The notes beneath the pieces were generated by a model. That model saw nothing but the letters and a program-made list of their open reading frames with translations. It was not told the origin of the DNA and searched no databases. The position numbers and the translations under genes were made by a program. Shown here piece by piece: positions 34,601 through 46,600 of a stretch of DNA of 64,000 nt (within the stretch, counting starts at the first letter, position 1; every line of letters starts with the position of its first letter). Source of the DNA: CAZCVI01 sp964502145 (GTDB lineage: Bacteria > Acidobacteriota > Aminicenantia > UBA2199); assembly GCA_964502145.1 (NCBI GenBank), contig CAZCVI010000002.1:186001-250000 (forward strand). The letters are read 5' to 3'.

Positions 34601-37600
34601 ACCCGGCCCCAGAGCCACGATGTTCTGGCCGCTAAAATTTATGGAACCATGGTGTTGGAGCGAATTTTTAAAGATCGTCCGGTGCAACCCCGTTTTCTCG
34701 TTCTTTTTTCCTCCCTGGGCAATATACTTTACGGCGATAGGGCAGGACAGGTTGGATATAATGCAGCCAATCATTTCCTTGATGCATTTTCTGGTTATTG
34801 CATCTCTAAGCGCCTGGAGCAGGAGCCCGGTGCAAACATGGGGATGCACACACTAGCAATAAACTGGCCCCCCTGGTTGGCCACTGGCATGGCGCGAAAT
34901 ATTCTGAGCGGAAAAGGAAACAGCGGGATATCTGCCCCCGATGCCATTGAGGTTTTGGCGCGTATTTTGGGGACTTCCTTTCCCCGCGTGGTTGTTTGTG
35001 CCGGGGATTTGGTCGGACAAATAAAAAAGGTCAATTGCCCGGCACCGGAAGTGGTGACCGTGCCTGAAAAGCATGGTGTTTATCCGCGGCCTCCATTGAG
35101 CACCCTGTACGAAGCACCCCGCGACAATATCCAGATGGCCTTGGCCACTGTCTGGCAAAAGTTCTTTGGAATCTGTGCCATTGGTATTTTTGATGATTTT
35201 TTTGAATTGGGGGGTGATTCTTTAAAAGCCATTACCGTGATTACCGATATTCAACGTGGGTTGGATGTCCGTGTGCCCATCACGCAACTGTTTCGCACTC
35301 CTACTATCGCTGGCTTAGCCGATTACATCAAGGATATACAAAATGAATATCTCAACGACCAAGCCGAGCAAATTAAAAACGTCTATGCCGATATCCAACC
35401 CGTGGAAGAACGGGAATATTATCCGCTCTCTTCCGTTCAGAAACGAATATACATCCTCCACCAAATGGCTCCTGGCGGCACGGGGTACAATACCCCGTTG
35501 GTGCTGGAGCTGAGCGGGGTGTTGGATAAAGAGTTGTTGGTTCATGCGTTTCGTTGCCTAATGGCACGGCATGAAAGCTTGCGCACCTCCTTTGAATTGA
35601 TCGGTGGCGAACCAGTCCAACGGATACACCCTGATCCCACCTTGAGGGTGGATTACATTGACCTACACGCGACAGACAACACTGAGCTCCTGGCCAGGGA
35701 AGAACAACTGATCGCGGAATTTATCAGGCCCTTTGATCTGGCCCATCCCACCCTGTTGCGGGTCGGGTTGATCCGGGAGACTCCAGAAAAACATGTGTTA
35801 ATGATTGATATGCATCACATCATCACCGATGGTTCTTCGATTGGCATTTTAATCCGGGAGTTTATTTTGTTCTATACCGGACAAACTCCGCCCCCCCTGC
35901 GTATTCAATACAAAGATTACTCCCAATGGCAGAACAGCACCATGCAAAGGGAAGCCATGAAAAAGCAGGAAGTTTACTGGTTGGCGCAATTTGCAGACGA
36001 GATTCCTGTTTTAAATCTGCCCACTGATTTTATCCGCCCCCCCGTGCAGAGTTTTACCGGGAACACCATCATTTTTGAGATCGGCTCCCAGGAGACCACC
36101 GCTTTGAAACAAATTGCCCAGCAAGAGAACTCCACTCTGTTTATGATCTTGTTTTCCCTGTACAATATTCTGCTGGCAAAAATGTGCAACCAGGAGGATA
36201 TTGTCGTGGGTACGCCCCTGGCTGGTAGAACTCATGCTGATCTGCAACAAGTGATTGGTATGCTGGTCAATACCCTGGCCCTGCGAAATTATCCCGCGTC
36301 GCAACACACTTTTATAGAGTTTTTGAAGCAAGTACAGACCAATACATTGGCTGCCTTCGATAATCAGGATTATTTATTTGAAGATCTGGTTGAGCAGGTG
36401 ACATTAAAAATGGGTCGGGATGCCTCCCGCAACCCTATCTTTGATACCATGTTTAATCTGTTGAACTTTGGCAGCCAGTATGAAGTGGATGTAAATATCC
36501 AGGTTCCTGGTTTAAGTTTAGCTTCCAGAGTGCATGATCGGGGCGTGGCTGTTTTTGATCTTATCTTTCAGGGTTCCGAGTCCCCCGAAGGTGTAGTCTT
36601 TACTGTCGAATACTGCACTCACCTTTTTAAACCCCAGACCATCTGGCGCTTTATCGGCTATTTTAAAAAGATTGTGTCCACAATCTTGGCAAAACCCGCT
36701 GAAAGAATCGCTGCTATTGAAATGATCTCTGCGGAAGAGAAAGCGCAACTATTATTTCAATTCAACAATACCACCGTGGAATACCCGTGCGAAAAAGCCA
36801 TCCACCAATTATTTGAAGAACAGACAGAATGTAAACCAGATCATATCGCCATCATTGGGGAAACAGCGGGCACACCATGCCAATTAACTTACGCCGAATT
36901 AAATAAAAAATCCAATCGTCTGGCTTATTGGTTGCAAGAACAAGGCGCTTTACCCGGTACTATTGTGGCCCTCATAGTGAACCGTTCGATTGAAATGGTT
37001 TATGGTATTCTTGGCATATTAAAAGCCGGTGCCGCCTATTTACCCATCGCCCCGGATTATCCCCGGGAACGGATTGATTATATGTTGAAGGATAGCGGGG
37101 CTAGCATCGTACTAACCGAACAATTCATCCAATCAGCCACTCCCGTTATTCCCGAAATTCCCGTTACTCACATAACTCCTATAAATCTGGCTTATGTTAT
37201 TTATACTTCCGGTTCCACCGGTAAACCCAAAGGGGTTTTAATTAGTCATAAAGCCGTGGTTAATCGCTTGTATTTTATAAAAAATAAATACCAGTTGGAT
37301 ACCGATGATGTTGTTTTGCAAAAAGCCCCCTATACGTTTGATGTATCCGTGTGTGAATTATTCCGTTGGATTCTTCCCGGCGCCAAATTGTGCTTGCTGC
37401 CCATTGGCGGAGAAAACGACCCCGAACTCATTCTTGAAACCATTGTCAAATATAATGTGACCTCCATTGATTTTGTACCCTCCGCGTTCAGCGTGTTTTT
37501 GGAATGGATGACCATGGCTCCGAAAACAGTTGCTTCTATTCGTGATAAATGGTGTAGGATGCGCTGGATATTTATTGGGGCGGAGGTTGTCCGCCCGGAA

Positions 37601-40600
37601 TTGGTGGCCGCTTTTAATAAAACCGTGGCTAGTCAGCATAATGTCCAACTAATCAATACTTACGGTCCCACCGAGGCCACCGTGGATGTCACCTATTTTA
37701 ATTGTTCAGACAGTGAACCCCTGGGTCTTATCCCCATTGGAAAACCAATGGCTAATGTCCGCATTTTTATTCTCGACAGTCCCGGTCATTTGCAAGCCAT
37801 TGGCGTTCCCGGTGAACTGTGCATTGCCGGGGAGTGTTTGGCCGCGGGTTATTTAAACAATCCCGAACTAACCGCCGCTGCATTTATCTCCATGTCCACT
37901 TCTGCCTCTGTTTCCCAACGGATCTATAAAACCGGTGACCTTGCCCGCTGGTTGGCAGATGGTAATATCGAATTTTTAGGAAGAATCGATACCCAGGTCA
38001 AGATCAGGGGATTCAGAGTCGAGCTGGGAGAAATAGAGATTAAAATAGCCCAATATCCGGGAATAAAAGAGGCGGTTGTTCTGGTGCGCGAGGAAGTCAT
38101 CGGGGAGAAATACTTATGCGCCTATTTTGTCGTTGAACGTGATCTTTCGATTCCAAAATTACGCCAATATTTGTCCACCCGTTTACCCGAGTATATGTTA
38201 CCCACTTATTTTGTACCCCTTGAGAAAATACCTTTGACCCAGCATGGCAAGATCAATCGGAAAGCCTTCCCCTTGCCAGAATTAAAAAGTGGCGAAAATT
38301 ACATTGCCCCGAGGAATGAAACGGAACGAAAATTGGTAGAGCTGTGGTCCGAGGTGTTAAATATAGAAAGAAATGTGTTAGGTATCGACAGCAACTTTTT
38401 CCATTTCGGCGGGCATTCCTTAAAAGCCACCATTCTGGTGGCGCTGATACACAAGGAATTCGATGTCAGGGTTCCACTGGCAGAGGTATTTAGAACTCCC
38501 ACTATCAGGGAATTGGCCCAATATATCAGAGCGACAAACAAGGAGTTCCATGTATCCATCCAACCCGCCGAGGAGAAAGAGTATTATATGGTATCCTCCG
38601 CCCAGAAACGCTTGTTCTTTTTACATCAACTGACACCCCGTAGCCTCGGTTACAACATGCCCGAAATTTTTCTTATTCCCCATGATTTAGACCTGGAAAG
38701 ATTGGCGCAGACCTTTGCCAAATTAATAGAAAGGCATGAAAGCCTACGCACATCCTTTTATACTATAGACGAGTTACCCGTTCAGGTCATTCATCGGAGT
38801 GTTGCCTTTAGCATAGCATACGCCAAAAATATCGGGGAAGATTTTGTAAAACCCTTTGATTTGGAACAAGCCCCTTTGTTCCGGGTGGTTTTGCAGCAAA
38901 GAGAAAGCGGCTATTTCTTTTTGGTAGATATGCATCATATTATATCCGATGGACTTTCCCATCAGATATTGTGGCGCGATTTTATGGCTTTATATCAGGA
39001 CCAGCAGTTGCCGCCATTGCGAATCCAGTATAAAGATTTTGCAGAATGGCAAAACCAAGCAAAAGAATCCCCAGTTTTAAAACAGCAGCAAGATTACTGG
39101 TTAAAAGAGTTTGCCAGGGAAATTCCCCTGTTAAATTTGCCCATCGACTATACCCGACCGATTATTCAACTCTTTGATGGCAGCAGTATCTATTTTGCGA
39201 TCAGCGCCCAAGAGACCAATGCTTTAAATGAAATGGCCGAACAAGAAAATGTCACCCTGTTCATGGTGATACTGGCCATCTTTAATATTTTGTTGTTTAA
39301 GCTGAGCAACCAGGAAGATATTATCATTGGAACCCCCATCGCTGGACGCAGACATGTTGATTTAGAGAAGCTCATCGGCATGTTTGTCAATACCTTGGCA
39401 CTGCGCAACTTTCCCGTGGGCGAAATGTCTTTTAGGGAATTTCTTCTTCAAGTCAAGGCACGGGCAGTGGATGCTTTTGAAAATCAAGAATATCAATTCG
39501 AAGATCTGGTGGAGAAAATTAATGTTATTCGCGATGCGGGTCGCAATCCGTTTTTCGATGTGATGCTGACATGGCAAAACCGCGATCTACAGACTGAAGA
39601 AGAGCGGGTAGGGGATTCAGAAGACCCAATTCAATGGGATAATAAGTATCAAAACCAAACCTCAAAGTTTGATCTCACATTAAACGTCACTGAATGTGAG
39701 GCACATTTGGATTTTTCCTTCGAATATTGCACAAAACTGTTTAAACGAGATACTCTGGAACGATTTGCCATTTATTTTAAGGAAATTCTAACCAGCCTCA
39801 TGCGCAATCCCCGGCAAAAATTGCTGGAGATCCAATTTTTACCGGCAGCCGAGAAGAAACAGATGCTGTTTCAATTCAACCAGACCCAGGTTGATTATCC
39901 AACGGGTGGTACCATTCACCAATTATTTGCAGAGCAGGTAAAACGAACCCCAGATCATATTGCCATTTTAGGAGCAACCCTATGTCTCTCGAACCTCGCC
40001 TCAATCCAATTATCCTATGCAGAATTAAATGAAAAATCCAACTGTTTGGCCGCACGATTAATCGAAACAGGTATTCTCCCCGAAACTATCGTGGGACTGA
40101 TGGTAGAGCGTTCTGTCGAAATGATCATTGGCATTCTGGGCATATTAAAATCCGGTGCCGCTTATCTTCCTATTGACCCCGATTATCCCCAAGAGCGGAT
40201 CGATTTTATCCTAAAGGACAGCCAAGCGCTGGTCGTGTTAACCCGCCATGAATTATCCAGTTTAATCTCTGCGCCCCCAGTCACCCGAACGTGGCCCCAT
40301 CTGGTGGCAGAAAATTCTAATCTCGCTTATGTTATTTACACCTCCGGTTCCACTGGTAAGCCCAAGGCGGTTTTGGTCGAGCATCGTGGTATATTGAATA
40401 CTATATCCTTCCGTAGACGGGAATATAATTTTAGCTGTGCAGATCGCGTGCTGCAATTGTTTTCTTTTGCCTTTGATGGCTTTTTAACCTCTTTTTTTAC
40501 TCCCGTGGTTTGTGGCGCATCCGTTGTGCAGGTAAGCGACAATCAAACGAAAGATATCATCCGTATCAAAGAATTGATTTTGGGTATGGGTATCACTCAT

Positions 40601-43600
40601 TTTATTTGTGTACCTACCCTATATCGCTCTTTATTGGAACTTGCCACAGTCAAAGAATTTTATTACTTAAAAGTGATCACCTTGGCAGGAGAGCAGGTTT
40701 CGTCCGATCTGGTGGAAAAAAGCAAGCAGTTTAATCGTGGGCTGGAGCTTGTCAATGAATATGGACCTACGGAAAATAGTGTCTTAACTACCATTTACCG
40801 GAATCTTCAACCCCAATCTCTTATTTCTATTGGCAAACCTATTGCCAACACCCAAATTTATATTTTAGACCAATACCAGCAATTAACTCCCGTTGGCGTT
40901 CCTGGTCAGTTGATTATATCCGGCCACGGTTTGGCGCGGGGTTACCTAAACAATCCCCAACTCACCGCCGATAAATTCTTCTCCCTAGCGCAATCCTCTG
41001 TTTTGTCGACATTGTCTACCAAATTCTACAAAACCGGTGATTTGGCCCGTTGGTTGTCCGATGGCAATATTGAATTCCTTGGCAGAATCGACCACCAGGT
41101 AAAAATCCGGGGCTATCGTATCGAATTGGACGAAATCAAAAATCAATTATTAACCCACCCCGATGTGAAAGAAGTCCTATTGGTGACCAACGAAAGCAGC
41201 CCGGGTGATAAATATCTCTGTGCTTACCTTGTGTTGAAAGGTGAAGCCACCACCCCTTTCGATGCCATGGCATACAGAACGTACTTGGCCCAGCACTTGC
41301 CCGATTATATGATACCCTCTTATTTTATAAAACTGGCTCAAATACCCCTGATACCCAGTGGCAAGGTAAACCGGAACGTTTTACCCCGGCCTGGATTTGA
41401 CACCCAGTCCGCTCATTATGTTCAACCGCGTAATACGATTGAAATAAAATTGGTTGGAATTTGGTCCGAATTACTGGGCGTGGACAAAGAGCAGATCGGC
41501 ATCCAAAATAATTTCTTTGAATTGGGTGGCCATTCCCTGAAAGCGTCCGCCATGGTATCCTGCATCCATAAAGAATTGAATGTCAAAGTAGAATTGGCGG
41601 AGATATTTAAAACCCCCACCATTGAAGATATCGCACACATCATTCAGGGTTTAAAAAAAGAGGTCTTCAAAGCTGTTGAACCCGTTGAGGAAAAGGAGTA
41701 CTATCCCTTGTCCTCTGCCCAGAAGCGGTTATATTTCCTGCAACAATTGGATTTGCATAGTGTTGGCTACAACATTCCGATGGTTACACCTCTGGGGTTG
41801 GCTATAGAGAAAGATAAACTGGAGTATACCTTAAAACAATTAATCGCCAGACATGAAAGTCTAAGAACATCATTTGAACGGGTGCATGAAGAGGTTGTTC
41901 AGATGATCCACAAGGCAGAGGACATCGTGTTTGCAGTGGATTATTATGAAGTTGAAGAAACTGCGTTGGGAGACATTATTAAAGGGTGTATCAGGCCCTT
42001 TGAATTAAGTCGCGCACCCCTGATCCGGTCTGGATTGATCAAGTTGCCCCAGGGCAATTTGATTTGGATAGTGGATATCCATCATATCGTATCCGATGGC
42101 ACATCGCACACGATTCTGATGGAAGATTTTATGCATCTATTTGTGGAGCGTCTCCCGTTACCCCCCCTGCCCCTTCAATATAAAGATTTCGCCCAATGGC
42201 AGAATCAATTATTTGCCAGTAGTGCGATAAAGGTCCAGCGCGATTACTGGTTGAATTTGTACACGGGGGAAATTCCCCGTATCCATTTTCCCGCCGATTA
42301 TAAACGTCCCGATGTATTTACCTTTGCCGGGTCTATGTGTGCATTTAGCTTGGACACAGAAACGGCTGCCAAATTTAAGGTGCTGGGTGCCAGTTATGGC
42401 GGTACCTTGTTCATGAATATGATGGCTGTTTTGAATACCCTCTTATATAAATATACCGGTCAGACCGATATCATCATCGGTTGTGGGGTCGCCGGGAGGC
42501 AACATGCCGATCTCCAGGGAATTGTGGGCATGTTTGTCAACCTTCTGGCCATGAGGAATTATCCCCATGGCGAAAAGTCCTACCAGAATTTTTTGCATGA
42601 AGTGACAACCAACTGCGTTAACGGCTTTGAAAATCAGGATGTCCAATTCGAGGAACTGGTAGATAAATTGGACCTGGAAAGAGACCCCTCCAGGAATCCC
42701 CTGTTTGATATTTCCATGGTGGTCCAAAATTTCAGGCAAGTTACAGGAACGGAGCAGCAGCAACCAGTGCCGAGCACGGAAAATTCGCAAGACAGGTTAT
42801 ATATGAGCAATATCTCTAAATTTGATATGACTTTTTTTGTGACCGAATCCCAGGACGCTCTTTTTATTGATATCGAGTATTATTCCGCCATATTTAAAAA
42901 AGAGACCATCACCCGTTTTATCTCCCATTTTAAGAATGTCATTCAAGCCATAATCGCAAATCCTGCCGTTCTTCTAAAAGATATCAGTATCCTTTCCCAA
43001 AAAGAGAGGGCGCAGTTGCTTTTCCAATTTAATGATACCAGCGTGGAGTTTCCCCAGCATAAAACTATCCACCATCTTTTTTTAGAACAGGTAGCAAGAA
43101 CCCCGGACCTTGTTGCTTTAGTCGCGAAAGAGCACATTATTACTTTTAAAGAACTAAATGAACAGGCTACCCGGCTCGCCCGTTATCTTTATGAACAGAA
43201 GGGTGTCCGTGGTGGGGAGCCTGTTGGTGTTTGGATGTCGCAATCCCTGTATCGTCAGGTTGCACTATTGGGGGTACTCAAAGCTGGTGGTGCTTTTGTC
43301 CCCATGGACTCCGCCATCCCTGCCGAGCGTATCAAATACATCATAAACGATGCCCGTATCGGCACCGTGTTATCCCAGAAGTCCCATTTGCGGGATTTGA
43401 ATCGTTTGTTGTGGGAATGCCATTATTTTCACAGCTATTTCTGTTTTGATAGTGACAATATTTTGGCCGAGGAAGAACAAGAAAGAAATCAGTTAATGGA
43501 GAGCGAGTTATGGCAGCATGTCGGGGAGAATGCCACTGATGAGATTACTGGTGGTGGGTGGCGGAGTAGTTATACGGGTCTGCCTCTGTCCAAGGAAGAG

Positions 43601-46600
43601 ATGGATGAATATGGCGACAATATTCTAAAGAAATTGCAGCCCCTGTTGCATCCCCAGATGAAGGTTCTGGAGATTGGTTGTGCTTCTGGCATCAGCATGT
43701 ATCGCATCGCGCCTAAAGTAGGCTTGTACTATGGCACTGATCTGTCCGCTGTGATTATTGAGAAGAATAAAAAACAGGTGCTGGAAAACGGATACCAGAA
43801 TATCACCCTCGCTTGTCTCCCGGCCCACGACATGCACCAGATCCCAGAAAAAGATTTCCATCTGGTAATTTTTAACAGTGTGATCCAGTGTTTCCATGGT
43901 CATCATTATCTGCACAAGGTGCTTGCCAAGGCGATTGACCTAGTGGGTGACAGCGGATATTTGTTTATTGGCGATGTCATGGACCAGGAAAAGAAAGCGA
44001 CCCTTGTCCGCGAAATGACTGATTTTAGAGAGACTCATCGCCATATGGGCTATACCACCAAAACCGATTTTTCTGCCGAGTTATTTATATCCCGTGGGTA
44101 TTGGCAAGACCTGCATGCCCAAAATCACCAGATTGAATCCGTGGTTTGCTCTGATAAACTATTTTCCATAGAAAATGAACTCAGCAAATTCCGCTATGAT
44201 GTCCTGATTAAAATAAACAAGTTGCGAAAAACAGCACCCGGTCAAAACCATCATCAATATCCCCACAAGATTAAATTCCAGGAAGACATGAGGGCTGTTT
44301 TTACCCGTGACTGTTCATGGACAGCGCCCGCTGTTCTGGCCAATCAGCCCGCGTATATCATCTATACCTCCGGTTCTACTGGGCAACCCAAAGGTGTGAT
44401 GGTGGAGCATCGTTCCCTGGTCAATTTGTGCGGGTGGCATAACCGCACGTATTCCATTACCAGCTTGGATCGCGCCACCAAGTATGCGGGTTTTAGTTTT
44501 GATGCCTCCGTGTGGGAAATTTTTCCATACCTTGTCAGTGGCGCCTCTTTATATTTAGTACCCGAAGAAATTATGTTGGATATGGATGTTTTGAACCGCT
44601 ATTATGAAACGAATCGTATTACCATCAGTTTTTTACCCACCCAGGTGTGCGAGCAATTTATGGCGTCAGCACACTCGTTAAAAAATTCGTCCCTACGTGT
44701 ATTGTTGACTGGCGGGGATAAATTAAAAAAGTATATAAAAAGGAATTATCACTTGTATAATAATTACGGTCCCACTGAAAACACCGTGGTAACCACCAGT
44801 TATTGCGTGACCCATGGATCGGACAATATTCCTATCGGAAAACCCATATTTAACAATCAAATCTATATCATTGATCATTATTTTCACTTGTTACCCATTG
44901 GTCTAGCCGGTGAACTTTGTATTGCAGGCGCAAGTTTAGCCAGGGGCTACTTAAATAGCCCCGAACTCACCCACGAAAAATTTATCTCTTCTTCCTTTAT
45001 GGCTATTCCTGCGCCCGTGTCTCCAAAAGTCTACAAAACTGGCGATCTGGCCCGTTGGTTGTCTGATGGCTGCATCGAATTTTTAGGTCGCATTGATTTG
45101 CAGGTAAAAATCCGTGGTTTTCGGATTGAGTTGGGGGAAATTGAAACCTGTTTATTAAAACATTATTCAGTAAGTCAAGCCGTTGTTGTGGATAGAAATG
45201 ATAATGATGAGACCTATTTATGTGCTTATATTGTTTCCCATCCAGACGAGTCTTTGGACATTGCCGAACTGAATTCTTATCTTTCCAGATATTTGCCTGT
45301 TTACATGATCCCTGGCCATTTTATAAAATTGGCGCACATTCCCCTGAAAGTCAGTGGTAAGGTTGATAGAAAAGCCTTACCCGCGCCACGAGTGAGTGGG
45401 TCCCATGCTTATATTGCCCCGGCAGATGAGGGAGAAGATAATTTGGCGCTCATATGGTCTGAAGTGCTCAATGTCGACAGGAATAAAATAAGCATGGATG
45501 CCAATTTTTTCCAATTGGGTGGTCATTCCTTAAAAGCCACCATTCTTGTCTCCAGGATACACCGCCAACTGGGTATTAAAGTACCCCTGGCCGAAATATT
45601 TAAAACCCCCACCATCCGGCACTTGGCGCAATATATCAAGGGAAAAACCGGCGCGTTGCATGTTCCCATTGAACCTGCGGAGGAAAAAGAATATTATCCG
45701 CTTGCCCCCGCTCAAAAGAGATTATATGTCCTCCAGCAACTGGTCGCTGATAATACCAGTTATAATATGCCCCAGACTATTCCTATTCCCGCTGGGATCG
45801 GCAAGGAGAAACTGGACTTTGTTTTCAAAACATTGATTGCCAGACATGATAGTTTACGGACCTCTTTTGAAACGGTCAAAGAAGAACCGGTTCAGCGGAT
45901 TCATCGCGAGGTCAATTTTGCCATTCACGAGGTCTTTTCTTCTGAAGCGGATATTCAATTCACAGTGGAACAATTTACCGCCTCATTTGACTTGAGCCAT
46001 GCGCCTTTGTTGAGAGTGGGGCTGTTAACTGTAGATACCGGCACCCACCCGCAATTTCTGCTTCTTGATATGCATCACATCATCACCGATGGCACATCCC
46101 AGGGGATATTGGAAAAGGAATTCACTGCCTTGTGTTTTGGCGCGGAACTGCCCGTATTACCGCTCCAGTACAAGGATTATTCCCAGTGGTATCACAGTAT
46201 CCCCCAGCAGGAAGCTGTGAAGCAGCAGAAGAATCATTGGTTGAAAGAATTCGCTGCTGAACTTCCAGTGCTCCAGTTGCCCACTGACTTTCCCAGACCC
46301 ATCCAGCAGAGTATTGAGGGAAATACCGTGGCGTTTCGTTTAAATGCCGTGGAAACCGCTTTTTTAAAAGCTGTGGCCAAAGAGAATGGAGCCACCATGT
46401 ATATGACCTTGTTGGCTCTGTTCAGCATATTATTGGCCAAACTTAGCGGGCAGGAAGACATTATTATCGGGACACCGATTGCTGCCAGACGTCATGCCGA
46501 CTTGTTGTCCATCATCGGCATGTTTGTGAATACTCTGGCCATGCGCAATTACCCATCGGGAGATAAATCCGTTAACGATTATTTAAAAGAGGTCAAACAA

